A stretch of 64,000 bases of DNA from Dama dama (Eukaryota > Chordata > Mammalia > Artiodactyla > Cervidae). The stretch lies in NCBI RefSeq assembly GCF_033118175.1, contig NC_083704.1, positions 54,958,501-55,022,500 of the forward strand, read 5' to 3'. This document shows positions 44,360-54,944 of the stretch, piece by piece. The notes under the pieces were generated by a model, which saw only the letters and a program-made list of their open reading frames with translations, had not been told where the DNA came from and did not search any database. Within the stretch, counting starts at the first letter, position 1, and each line of letters starts with the position of its first letter. A program made the position numbers and the translations under genes.

Positions 44360-44735
44360 ATAATTAAAAAAAAGAGCAAGAGGAGAGATTTGGCATATCC
44401 ACACAATAAAAACTACTAAGCAATAAAAAGGAATAAACAGCTGACAGGTACAATGACATGAATAATTCTCAAAATAATTATACTGAGTTAGAAGACAAAT
44501 TCACAAAAGAACACATACTGAATGATTCCATTTACATAAAGTTCTAGAAAATGCAAATTAATCTATCATAATAGAAAGACAAACAGCCTCAGCAGTTGCC
44601 TGAGGCCAATGAATACCCTAGAGAAGGAATACCAATGGGCAAAAAGAAACTTGAGGGTGATGGATGTGTTTGCTATCTTGATTGTGGTTATGTTTCGTAG
44701 GTATATACATAAATCAAATTGTGTCAAATTATACA
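44360..44735 (+). repeat. Second old L1 3' fragment
   Basis: Shows gcaataaaaaggaataaaca, aatgattccatttacataaa, ctcagcagttgcctgaggcc, gtcaaattatacaa, all typical of an L1 3' end. Confidence 0.72.
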
Positions 44736-44866
44736 ATTTTTTTTGTTTGTTCTTTTGGCTGTATCTCACCTTTTGTGGGATCTTAGTTCCCCTATGAGGG
44801 ATTGAACCTGAGCCCTTGGCAGTGAAAGCACCAACACTTAACCACTGTACTGCCAGGGAATTCCCC
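44736..44866 (-). repeat. tRNA-derived CHR-type SINE
   Basis: Antisense copy ending in aaccactgtactgccaggga and attcc. Confidence 0.83.
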
Positions 44867-45115
44867 CTACAACTACTTGACTTACTATTTTTAAGATTTT
44901 TTTCTATGGACTCAAGTATCTGTAGCAGATTTATAGCAACTCCAATATTTTATTGTGTAATTATAGGCCAATTTTCTCATTGTTCTCCAGATAACCATTC
45001 AGCCTTTTTGTAGTTCTTCCCCTATACAGATATAGCAGTGAACTTCCTGTAGTTATGAGTACATGTGGGAGGGGGTCTCCAGAGTAACTATACTAATAGG
45101 GTGGACTTTCTGGCT

Positions 45116-45148
45116 AGTAGGGCTTGTGCCAATGACACAAGCCCTACT
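45116..45148. repeat. Perfect 13-base inverted repeat, 7-base loop
   Basis: AGTAGGGCTTGTG at 45116-45128 and its exact complement CACAAGCCCTACT at 45136-45148, loop ccaatga. It lies about 0.55 kb upstream of the CIMIP7 TATA box. No T-run or other RNA-gene signal is next to it. Confidence 0.9.
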
Positions 45149-45252
45149 GAGTGTTTCCTGTTGTTGAACTTCTCACTGGCACATTTTTAGAGGCTCATCA
45201 CAAGCTTCTTCATGTTAGAAAAAGGAGTGAATTGTTCACATGCCTATATTAA

Positions 45253-45296
45253 AAATGAGAGAGACAAAAAAAAAAAAAAACAAATGAGAGAAACAA
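45253..45296. repeat. A-tract flanked by a 15-base direct repeat (poly(A)-only insertion)
   Basis: aaatgagagagacaa (45253-45267) and aaatgagagaaacaa (45282-45296) match at 14 of 15 positions around an A13 run and one C. The sequence before copy 1 is TTAAAAATG, a good L1 endonuclease site. Confidence 0.7.
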
Positions 45297-45665
45297 TAAT
45301 CTGCCTAAGGCTAGTTTGGAATGGAACCATGGTGTCAGATATTTTCATGCTGCTGCTTTTGCTCCACTGTTACGCTCTCTCCTCCTTCACTTGGGACCTT
45401 GTAACATTCACCTGCCAACAGTTAGTGTTCTCAGTTACCACAAACTCTTGAGAACTTGACGGAGCCTTATTCTGAAGTGGCATTTTTATCCTAAGAGCCA
45501 CCAGTCCCTTTAGCATTTCTTCTGACTCCATGAAATGCATTCTAAATTTATATCCCTGGCAGTATGGTTACAGTTTTAAAAATACAGGATTTGCCTCTAA
45601 AATGTTCTTTGGTATTTCATTGACTGTGAGTTCATCAGACTCCACTGTGAAGCCTTATATGTTTC

Positions 45666-45700
45666 TATATATAAGAACTCTCCCAAGCTGAGGAGCAGGT
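45666..45700 (+). promoter_or_regulatory. CIMIP7: CIMIP7 TATA box and likely start site
   Basis: TATATATAAG at 45666-45675 lies about 250 bases upstream of the ATG. Transcription would start near 45697. The block is not CpG-rich, as is common for tissue-restricted genes. Confidence 0.55.
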
Positions 45701-45923
45701 TTTAGTGCTGAGGGGCAGGTTTCTCTCAAAGAGAAGAACAGAGCAGAAAGCACAAAGAGGGTAGCAGGCTGGGCACTGCCTCAGCAATCAGGAGCATTGT
45801 GTAGTCACAACCTCCCTTTGTCACTAAGCAACAAGAAATTGACCTGCTGAGATGCTCATTCTCCAGAAGTAGCCTCAAAAAGACAAGAGGAAAGTTTACC
45901 TTTTCTGCTCCTTGCCCGGAAAG

Positions 45924-45950
45924 ATGCAAAGTGCTTTAGTAGGCTCCTGG
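45924..45950 (+). CDS. CIMIP7: CIMIP7 coding exon 1 (27 bases)
   Basis: ATGCAAAGTGCTTTAGTAGG continues to Trp, then donor gtaaga. The nine residues MQSALVGSW match the start of the human protein from memory, which fixes the start; an A stands at -3. Confidence 0.85.
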
Positions 45951-48900
45951 GTAAGAATGCACTTTACAATTAATCCTAGCCCCTGACCCTGGGGTAGTAC
46001 CTGAAATTTGAATGATTCATGGGAGTAAAGTGAGAAGGGTTTTATCTAGGCTCCAGGCTAGAGGAGGACCCCCCAACTGCCCATTCCTGCTCTGCCATTC
46101 TGTGGTCCCCCTAGAGCTGACCTACTCTTCCTGACACCATGCCCCCTTCCTTGTGTCCTGGTCTTATGCCTGGATTAGGTGATCCTCTTAGTCCTCTTGC
46201 CACCCCATTTATTCTCAGTCTTTTGTTTGATCTTCCCAAACTTCTGTAGTTTGACTGCTCTCTAGACCGGGAACATCTTGAGGGTAAAGACTTTTTTCTT
46301 CTAGCCCTATGTCCCATGCCTGGAATACAGTCAAGGTCCAGAAATACTGTTGAAATAAACTGAATAGAGAGGAAGGTCTGACAAGTAGTGGAAGGATGAA
46401 CAGACAAGTTGGATGACCCAAGCCCTCAGTGGGATGAAAAGATAAGAAGCCTATTTTGATGGCCAGAGGCCAGCTTGGGACAGGTTCTTTCTGCTCAGGG
46501 CTGTGATTGTGGAGTGGGCTAGACACACTATCCTCTCCAGGGAGCATTGAGAACAATGAGGTCGGGCCACAGGACTTCCCTGGCAGGACATGGTCAACTA
46601 TGTTGTCAGCCTCATGACGTCAGTACAATACAGCTTCTTATACCCCTGATAGGTGCTCATTTCTGTCTTCTGCCAGTCCTTGTCTCTGAAATTCTCTCCA
46701 AAAGTATCCACTTTTGGTGAAGTACTTCTTTTGGAAAGTTCATCCCTTGTTCCAGTTTCAAATGGTGCACTGTTCACCCCAGAATAGCAAAGTGTGTGAC
46801 AAACAGGTGTTCATGACTTTGTCAATAGGTACAGAATATGGATCAATTTAATCTTTGCTCTTCAGGGACCTTTGACCTTTATTAATGCAGGGAGGACAAG
46901 GAAGGGAACTTCCTCTCAGATCTCCCAGGGAAGGACCTCACCACTAGGTAGTGTCTCTGTTCTCAAAACTCTGCTCAGTGCTTCCTAAGTCACCCCAACT
47001 CAGAATCCATCTGGTTCCCTCCATTACTGAAGTCTTCCCTTGCTCTTAGAATCCATATTCCTAATCCAATCCAAGCCTTGTCCCTCCCTGACCACCTCAC
47101 TTCTCTTCGACTTGCTCACAGTCTTTTATCTTTTAGTCAATAAGGCCTTTTTTTTTGTGGTTATTTCTCTCTCTCTCTCTCTCTCTTTTTTTGGTTCTTC
47201 CAACACAAGTCTCTCTCTGGCTTCTGAATCTTTGCACTTGCAGTTCTCACACATAGGATGTTCTTCGACTGCCCCTTATGTGGCTGACTCCTCCTCACGT
47301 TCAGGTACCACCCCCATTGTCATGAGATGCTGTCCCCTGCTGCCTGTCACTCTCGATCCGGTCATCAGCTTCTTTCTTTCCTGACTCTAGTCACTTGTTT
47401 TACTTCCTCCCTAGAAGAAAGGTTCATAGGAGCCAGGGTCTTTCTGTCTTTTCACTGCTGCAGGTCGCCAGCCCATATTAGGATGCTCTGAAGAAAGAGA
47501 GAGACAGAGAAAGGAAGAGAGGAAGGAGAGGAAGGAGGGAAGGGAGACAGAGAGAAGGAGAGAGGGAGGTGAGAAGGAAGGAAGGAATCCTTTGCTTACA
47601 CACATAACCCTCCCAGGTGGGCCAGCACAGCTGAGGCCAACTGTTCTAATGATGGATGGAGACATTTCTCTGCTGGCTCCTCTCCTGGGTGTACCCTCTC
47701 CTCTGATTCTTTTTATTCTGTCAGGAAAGCCCAGGAAAGGCTTCTAGCCTGGGAGGTCTAAGACTTGGGAGGGGGCTTGGGGTGGGATTCATCCTCAAGC
47801 CTGCCTTGTTACAGCACAACAGTGGCTTCTATGGGCACTACAGAGGCCAATTCAGGAGTGACAGTGCTCGAGAATACCGCCTTGCAGCCAAGCCCCAGCC
47901 TCCAGCAGTGTTCCTGCAACGTTGTCAGGTAGGAAGCAGCCCTGCAGCCAGCTGGGCCACATTCTGCTGCTCTTAGGCTGCAAGAGCAACATCCTCAGCC
48001 CAACCACAGCTGAACTGACACCCGAGGCCAGCCTATCCCCAGGACTTCCATGAGTCCTGGGCCCTCGTCCCTGAAATGTCAGATCTTCCCCCGACAGATA
48101 GGGTGTATAAGAGCCGGTACCAGGCTGGACAGTGCTGCTCACCGCTCCTTCTAAATGGAGGAAGGATCAGGACCAAGGTGGGATGGGTGATCATAGAGTG
48201 AGAGCCTCCAGAACCCAAGAAGTATGCCTTCAGTTTTGCAGACAACTGTCCTTCAGCATGAATTCCCTGATGCCCTAAAAGTCAGTGGTCTAGCTTACAG
48301 TCAGCCTCGTCGTCCAAGGACTCAGGAGTGAGAAGGAAGCCTCCGCTGGTCAGGAGAACAGCATGAAAAGTGGCATGTATCCACCCCCATGGGCTTCCTT
48401 AGTGGCTCCGATGGTAAAGACTCTGCTTACAAGGCGGGAGACCCAGGTTTAATCCCTGAGTTGAGAAGATTCCCTGGAAAAGGGCATGGCTTCTATAGAA
48501 GCCACTCCAATAGTCTTGCCTGGAGACTCCCATGGACAGAGGAGCCTAGCAGTCCATAGGGTCAACAGAGTCAGACATGACTGAAGCAACTTGGTTGGCA
48601 CACACACATGCACACATTCACCTCCATGTGTGACCAAGGAGGACTGGAAGGGAGTGATGGCAGAAGTGGCCTAGAGTGGCTGGAAAAGGCTTCCGGATAA
48701 CAGGAGAGGGATGCCGGACTCCTATGCCCTCCATGCTTCCAGGCCTAGAGACAAGGAGAGAGCACTGAGCATCAGCCAGTGTCCCAGCAGTAAAAAGCCC
48801 ACTCAAAACGGGAGCACTCGGGAGCGTACACATATAAAGGGGTAGGTGTGGGGGCTTCAGGGAATGGCGGTCTCACAGGGTGGTAACAACCAAGTGGTCA

Positions 48901-51900
48901 GGACTGCTGGGCCTGAAGGAACAAGGGGAAGGCATGGTTTCTAGAACCCAGGAGAGAGTGGTGTGGAGAGGGCCATCCTGAGAGAAGTGGTAAGATAGGC
49001 AGGGGAGGCCGGCCTGGAAGGGAGCCAGGAGAAGAAAGATCTCCTCCCTCCCCTCCATCTCCTTTCCAGCTTCCTTTCAGGTCTGAGGGAAGTCAGCCTG
49101 GTGAGAACTGAGTTCTCATCAGACTCCTGGCAAAGAGCAGGGTGGAGGAGGGACCTGGAGGTGTGCCTGGAACATGCCCCGCCCACTGCAGCTTCTTGCT
49201 TCCCGGCCTCCAGCCAGGTCCTGCTCCCTCCGCCATCTGGATTCGCTACAAATTGCTTTCCCAGGCCAGGAGCAGGGTCTTAGAGTCTGCCATGCCGCAG
49301 AGCCTGAGCTTCCTCACCGTGCTCAGTTGGAAGGGCTGTCTGTCAGTGCGTACTAAGCCCAAATGTGACTCCAGACTGCTCGTCTGGGGCCACCTCCCCT
49401 GAGAGAATGATGAGATCTGGGTAGCGCAGGGGCAGAGGCGACCTGGGCACGTCCTGCTTGGTGTCTGTAGTAGTCCTCAGTGGTAGCTCTCACCCCAAAG
49501 ACCTGAATGTCCTCTCAACCCCCCCAGGAACAGAGTAGGGGACATATTTGGGGGCCTGTTCTGATTCAAGTCAAGACTTGTTACATGTTGGCATTATCAG
49601 CAACCCCAAATAGCATGGCTTTAGGTTGTACAAATGCTAGGTCTCCTGACTAGATCTAAAGCTGTTTTAATTAGTGGAACTGCTCTGGGAAGGTGCACAT
49701 TTTTTCCCCCCTTATTTGCTGAGAGATACCAGGTGTCAGCTAGCTGACTGCAGCTATTCTTGTTGAAAACCTTTCCAATATGTGGCATCCATTTACCTTT
49801 AGTTTGGGGCAGGTATGAATTTTGTCATTCAGATGCAAGAAAATTCTTTTTTCTTTTTACTCTTTTTTTCTTCTAAACCAGACTAATTTATTTCTAGCCT
49901 TCACCTGCCTGACTCTTGGGAAATGTAATCCTGGGCTTGTTTGTTCTCCGGGTCAGACCAAAGAGCCAGGGGCTCATGGTTGGAGGCAGGTCCTGTGGTA
50001 TCTTGATTGCTGTGTGTCCCTGTCTGTCCCACCCCCACCACACCTCAGTCTGCCACAGAGGCCCCCCCAACTCAGTACCCCTCTAGCTGCACACTGTTCA
50101 GCCTCCACAGGGGCTCTTAGCCCTCCCACAGGCAAACACTGATCCATCCCAGGAAACCTACTTCTCCCCCAAGGACTCTTCAGCTTGTATCCTAGCCCAA
50201 GCCGTACCTGCTCAGAGGACATGAGCTTTACTACCTGAATGGAAAGGGAGCCCTCGGTGGTTTAGAAGCAAAGATGCAGGTGAAATTCTTCTTGGGGACA
50301 AGAATACTCTGAACTGCCTGGGTGGAGAGGAAATGACTGCACTTTTCACCAGATTCCCACAGTTGTGAGAATAAAACTCAAGGCAGTGGGAGTTGATAGA
50401 TTATCCTGTCACTGTGAGAATAGTGAGTTTTCAAAGTCAGAGCTGCCTTCAGTAGCTGAGGCATCCACATTCTAGGACTGTGTACAGTTTCATGGCTGAG
50501 GATAGAGATGCAGGAACAATTGAGGGGGGCAGATGGAATATGCCCCAGACCCCTAGATTTTTTAATTGAAGTTTTATTGAGATGACTCGGAGAAGGCAAT
50601 GGCACCCCACTCCAGTACTCTTGCCTGGAGAATCCCATGGACGGAGGAGCCTGGTACGCTGCGGTCCATGGGGTCTCGAAGAGTCAGACACGACTGAGCG
50701 ATTTCACTTTCACTTTTCACTTTCATGCATTGGAGAAGGAAATGGCAACCCACTCCAGTGTTCTTGCCTGGAGAATCCCAAGGACGGGGGAGCCTGGTGG
50801 GCTGCCGTCTATGGTGTCACACAGAGTCGGCCACGCCTGAAGTGACTTAGCAGCAGCAGCAGCAGCATTGAGATAACTGTAGATTCATAGGCAGTTGGAA
50901 GAAGTTGTAAAGAGAGATCCTTTTTATGATTTGCCCAGTTTCCCTCAGTGGTAGCATTTTTTTTTTTTTTTGGTGGTAGCATTTTGCAAATCTATAGTAG
51001 ATTATCACCACCAGGACATTGACATGTATGTAATCCACCTCTCTCATTCAGATTTCCCATTTGTGTGTGTATTAAATCTATAAAATCTTGGAATTCCCTT
51101 GTGGTCCAGTGGTTAAGACTCCATGCTGTCATTGCTGAGGGCCCAGGGTTCAATCTCTCGTTGGGGAGCTAAGACCCTACAAGCCATGTGGTGCATCAAA
51201 AAAAAATCTATAAAAAATCTATTTTTAAAAATAATTTTTATTGGAGTAGAGTTGATTTACAGTGTGGTGTTTCTGCTATACAGCAAGGTGAATCAGTTAC
51301 ACTTATACATATATCCACTCGTCTTTAGATTCTATTCCCATATAGATCAGTATAGAGTATTACTTAGAGTTCCCTGGGCTATATATAGTAGGTTCTTTTT
51401 TAAAATAATTTTTAAAAACCATTTATTTATTTATTGGACTGTGCTGTGTCTTAGTTACAGCATGAAAGATCTATCTTATTTAAAAAAAAAAAAAAAGATC
51501 TTTGATCTTCACTGAAGCACGTGAAAGTGAGTGACTCAGTCGTGTCCAACTCTTTGCAACTATACAGTCCATGGAATTCTCCAGGCCAGAATACTGGAGT
51601 GGGTAGCTGTTCCCATCTCCAGGGGATCTTCCCAACCGAGGGATCAAACCCAGGTCTCCCGCATTGCAGGCGGATTCTTTACCAGCTGAGCCACAATGAA
51701 GCCCATGAATACTAGAGTGGGTAGCCTATCCCTTCTCCAGCAGATCTTCCTGACCCAGGATGTCTCCTGTGTTGCAGGTGGATTCTTTACCAGCTGAGCT
51801 ACCAGGGAAGCCCCTCACTATTGCATGTGGGATCTTTAATTGTGGCATGGGAACTCTTAGTTCCCATGTGAGATCTCATTCCCTGACCAGGGATTGAACC

Positions 51901-54162
51901 CAGGCCGCCTGCCTTGGGAGCTCAGAGTCTTAACCACTGGACCACCAGGGAAGTCCCTGTCCTTGTTCATTGATTTAACAGCAAACATGTATTGAGCACA
52001 GTGCCAAGCTCAGTCCTTGAGTTACAGATGTGAGTAAGACAGACCTTACCCATGAGGCACTTGTGTTCTAGTCAGGGGCATCAGATGATGAATAGCAATA
52101 TATATAGTCATACAATATGTTAGAAGGTGAAAAATGCAGGGTTGGGGCGATGGAACTCTAGTGGTCAAGGAAGGCCTCCCAAGTGACAGGTGAGAAGGAG
52201 TCATGGCCAGCCAGGAGAAGAGTCCCAGGCAGAAGTAAGAGGTAGTTCAAATGTCCGAGGTGGAAGTAGCTTGTGTGTTTGAGGAACAGTGAGGATGCAG
52301 TGTGGCTGGAGGTAGTGAAGAAATCAATATCATGTGGGTCTCATGGACCACTATGATGACTTTGACTTTTATTTTTTACTTTGACTTTTATAAACATGAG
52401 GAACTATTGATTTTTGGCAAACCAGGAGTGTGATCTGACTTACACATTAAGAGTTATTCTGCCTGCTAAGAGGACAGGAGGCTGGAGGGGCAAGGCTAGA
52501 AGCAGGGACACCAAGTGGGAAGCTCTTGCAGTATTCAGGCATCAGAAGAATGTGGCTTAGACCAGAGAAGGCAGTGGCCATGATGAGAAGTGGTCTGATC
52601 TGGGTACATAATGAAGGAAGTATCCATAGGATTTCTTGGCACACTGGATTCAGGGTGTGAAAGAGAAGAATCAAGGGGCCTCTGGGGTGTTTGGCAAGAT
52701 CTAACTGCCATGACCTGAGCTGGGGGAGGCTGTAGGTGGGGTGGTTTTGCAGAATGACCCAAAACCAAGACATGTGTTTGGAGATGTCCATTAGACATTT
52801 ACATGGAAATATGGAGCAGGCAGTTGTCTAATTAGTCTGAAGTTCAGGAGAGAGCTAAAGCTATAAAGAGAAATGTCAGTTTCCAGGTAGTATAATATTT
52901 AGGGCCAAAAGCCTGGGTCACTGATTAGAGAGTAAAAGAGAAGAGGAGAGAGCTGGAGCCTAGTCGTGAACAACCTAGGGTTAAAGGCCCAGTGTGAGAC
53001 TTAAAGTACTGCCCCACTGATGAAGGATGTCCAGTAAGATGCCTCAGCCCCTCTCTCAATCGGAGACCCCAAAGGCTTCTGCTTTGGGGGCAAGTGCTGG
53101 GATGAGGTGCTCCAGGAATAAGCTGTTGCTTTAATTTGTATCTGCCCTTTCAGGATGTTGGCAGTTTAGGGGTGGTGGCACCTGGCAACTTCTCTCCATT
53201 ATGGGACCCTCAGGTAGCATCTTAGGGACAGCTAAGCATCATTTTTCCCCATTCACCCTCTTTCTTTCTGTCTTTCAAGGAACCACCACAGCAACACTTC
53301 TTCTCCAAGCATGACAACCGCACTTCCTTCGACAAGGTGAGTGTTGGAGAGAGGAAGGAGAATGGGCAGCCCTCCAGCCTAGGTTGAAATTGAGGTAGGG
53401 TGGAGGGAATAAGACATGGTGGGCAGAGCAGGCTCCTTTATCCAGAGGAGTGTCTGTCTGCCTGATAACCTCGTTCCTCTGGCAAACAGCCATTCCCCAA
53501 ACAGAGGTCCCTCTGCTTTGGCTTCCTCCATCAGTTTGCCCAAAAATGTGCAAATATCCTAGGGGCCACTGACTTTCTGGGGCTCTATTCGCTCTAGAAA
53601 GGAAGGCATGGCTGGGATGCAGTTCAAAGAGGCTGGGGTACAGGCCAGGGAGGCCAGGCATCACCAGGCCTGCTGGGGTATAGGAGGGGCCCAAGGAATC
53701 ACCTGGTGCCAAGACTGTGGGCCAAGGGCCCATACCGTTGAGAAGGGGCCCTACTGCCTGCTACAGGGAATCGGAAGGCGGAAAGACTTGGAGCGCCTGT
53801 GGCAGCAGCATACCTTCCTGCGCTGGGCACCCTGTGAACTGGAGTTGCGCCAGCTGCGGCCCCTCAAATCCTCCTACCAGACCCAATTCCGGTCCGGGCC
53901 AGGACTCAGGGACTTCCCCCAGCGCCTTGTCCACTTTGTGCAGATCCAGCCTCCCCGTGTCAACACCACCTACCAGCAGAATTTCTGCCAGCCTTCCCGG
54001 GGTGGTCACTGTGGCAGCGACAACGTGGGCCCCCAGACCCCAGTCACCGACACGCTGCCTGACCTCCCGGGGATCCCCAGACCCAAGCTGCTGCAGCATT
54101 ATCTTCACACTGGGGTCTCTGAGTGTCTAAACTGGTCCGGAACATTAAACAAGGATGGCTGA
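45924..54162 (+). CDS. CIMIP7: CIMIP7 (C3orf84), ciliary microtubule inner protein (204 residues)
   Basis: Exons 45924-45950, 47815-47928, 53280-53336 and 53746-54162 join in frame to 204 residues, one more than the human protein as I recall it. The first exon, only 27 bases, encodes MQSALVGSW. The chain then reads HNSGFYGHYRGQFRSDSARE, EPPQQHFFSKHDNRTSFDK, and a long C-terminal part (GIGRRKDLERLWQQHTFLRW, TYQQNFCQPS, GIPRPKLLQHYLHTGVSECL). There is no signal peptide, membrane segment or enzyme motif. It has short Tyr/Phe/Pro-rich segments of the kind seen in proteins that line axonemal microtubules. The name and role (inner surface of ciliary or sperm doublet microtubules) come from nomenclature I remember, not from a motif. 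Its last exon converges with KLHDC8B. Confidence 0.85.
47163..47190 (+). repeat. (TC)n microsatellite
   Basis: About ten CT units followed by a T-run, in CIMIP7 intron 1. Confidence 0.8.
47490..47590 (+). repeat. Purine-rich GA/GGAA tract
   Basis: About 100 bases of almost only A and G (gaaagagagagacagagaaa, ggaaggagaggaaggaggga) in CIMIP7 intron 1; could form a triplex. Confidence 0.75.
47815..47928 (+). CDS. CIMIP7: CIMIP7 coding exon 2
   Basis: Acceptor ctgccttgttacag, donor gtagga. It encodes 38 residues, HNSGFYGHYRGQFRSDSARE to VFLQRCQ, phase 0 at both ends. Confidence 0.9.
48389..48598 (+). repeat. Bov-tA SINE
   Basis: Head ggcttccttagtggctccga, end gagtcagacatgactgaagc and a CA-rich tail (cacacacatgcacac). 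In CIMIP7 intron 2. Confidence 0.9.
48620..50540. other. CIMIP7 intron 2, no assigned feature
   Basis: I see no exon with splice support, RNA gene or young repeat here. Several open frames of 60-110 codons exist on both strands but overlap one another and show no family match. Confidence 0.5.
50587..50866 (+). repeat. Bov-A2 SINE (two Bov-A units) with (AGC)n tail
   Basis: Two tandem Bov-A units, each with a ggcaacccactccagt-type core and a cttgcctggagaatccca segment. The tail cagcagcagcagcagc follows. Copies of attgagat(g/a)a at about 50575 and 50867 mark the target duplication. It is inserted in an old antisense L1. Confidence 0.92.
50948..50985. repeat. T-tract flanked by a 13-base direct repeat (poly(A)-only insertion, minus strand)
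   Basis: Exact copies of gtggtagcatttt at 50948-50960 and 50973-50985 flank a T11 run and one G. On the minus strand the repeat begins AAAATG, as expected of an L1 endonuclease site. Confidence 0.75.
51088..51206 (+). repeat. tRNA-derived CHR-type SINE with target-site duplication
   Basis: Head ttggaattcccttgtggtcc and an A-rich tail. aatctataaaa occurs just before it (near 51075) and just after it (near 51207). Confidence 0.88.
51222..51410 (-). repeat. L1 3' end
   Basis: Shows ttttattggagtagagttga, acagcaaggtgaatcagtta and ttagagttccctgggctata, the antisense 3' end of artiodactyl L1. Confidence 0.75.
51521..51815 (-). repeat. Bov-tA SINE with a duplicated 5' part
   Basis: Antisense Bov-tA (gtgactcagtcgtgtccaac to accagctgagccacaatgaa), followed by a second copy of its head region (cttctccagcagatcttcct to gctgagctaccagggaagcc). 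Confidence 0.9.
51825..51957 (-). repeat. tRNA-derived CHR-type SINE
   Basis: Antisense: ccctgaccagggattgaacc, cttaaccactggaccaccag, ggaagtcc. Confidence 0.87.
51985..52920. repeat. Old mammalian interspersed repeat, family not assigned
   Basis: The text tattgagcacagtgccaagc, ttacccatgaggcacttgtg, gaggatgcagtgtggctgga, gccatgatgagaagtggtct and gagatgtccattagacattt follows the order of a long, old repeat common in mammals. I do not name the family. Confidence 0.4.
53280..53336 (+). CDS. CIMIP7: CIMIP7 coding exon 3
   Basis: Acceptor ctttctgtctttcaag, donor gtgagt. It encodes EPPQQHFFSKHDNRTSFDK, phase 0 at both ends. Confidence 0.9.
53746..54162 (+). CDS. CIMIP7: CIMIP7 last coding exon
   Basis: It encodes GPYCLLQGIGRRKDLERLW to the end CLNWSGTLNKDG, stop TGA. 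The acceptor (ccgttgagaag) has a poor pyrimidine tract. I placed it from the protein frame and the remembered DK-GPY junction. Confidence 0.85.
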   Translation, partial: GPYCLLQGIGRRKDLERLWQQHTFLRWAPCELELRQLRPLKSSYQTQFRSGPGLRDFPQRLVHFVQIQPPRVNTTYQQNFCQPSRGGHCGSDNVGPQTPVTDTLPDLPGIPRPKLLQHYLHTGVSECLNWSGTLNKDG

Positions 54163-54841
54163 CCCAGAGGCCCATCTGTGCTTGCAGCCCAAGAGGTCTC
54201 AGAGGCTGGAGAACAGTAAGCTGGGCCCTCCGCCTGCCTCCTCTGTTGCTTGTGCCGTGGTGCCTTGTGCTAACGTCCCAGGCTAACAATCCATGAGGGT
54301 TACCTTGGACACAGCAGGTGGGTTCCAGGACCCCAAATCCGTTCTGGCCACAAACCCAACCGTGAACCTCCTGCAGTCAGTATGGCTGCAGGGAAAGCAG
54401 AGTCAGCAGCCCCTATTGGTGGGCAGCAAAGACTGGAGGAGGTGGCCAGGGCTGGCAGCTTTGCTTTTTTGGGAGACTACTGCCTCCAGGGCATCTGGTG
54501 AGTGGCCACACTGCCATGCCTAAGAGATAGCTTCCCCACAGCTGGGACAGAGGGACCCAACCCCCACTGGACCCCCACCCCCACCACCACCATGGAGGTG
54601 AGCAGAGGCCTGGAGGAGATGCTGTGTGACATGGATCTGGAGGTCATCTTAATTCTATGGTATTTGTTTTGTGAGCTCTAACACCCAGGGCAGTGGGAGA
54701 GGGTGGTCATCCTAAGTCACAGAAGAGGACTAGAGGCTTAGGTGGGGCTGAGACACCAGAACCCTTTGAGGGCTGAGGCCAGATCCTAAAGGCTCCTCTA
54801 GACCCTCATCCCTGGGAAAACTGAGGTCCCCAGAAGAGAGC

Positions 54842-54893
54842 CAAGGACATAGGGGTAACATAGGTAACATAGGGGTAACATAGGTAACATAGA
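54842..54893 (+). repeat. Short tandem repeat of a 20-base unit
   Basis: Units of the form ataggggtaacataggtaac occur twice plus a partial copy. Each is itself a diverged 11+9 base repeat. Lies between the converging CIMIP7 and KLHDC8B 3' ends. Confidence 0.85.
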
Positions 54894-54944
54894 GTCCACA
54901 GCAGAGGCCACAAGCCGGAGTTAGCAGCACTTTTACTTCCACAT

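Noticed and set aside
51465..51505. A15 run with aaagatct on both sides
   Set aside because: Only eight bases match and extra sequence precedes the A-run, so it does not meet the pattern of the other poly(A)-only cases.
54842..54893. Resemblance of taggggtaacat to a homing endonuclease site
   Set aside because: The full recognition sequence is not present; the likeness comes from the tandem repeat unit.
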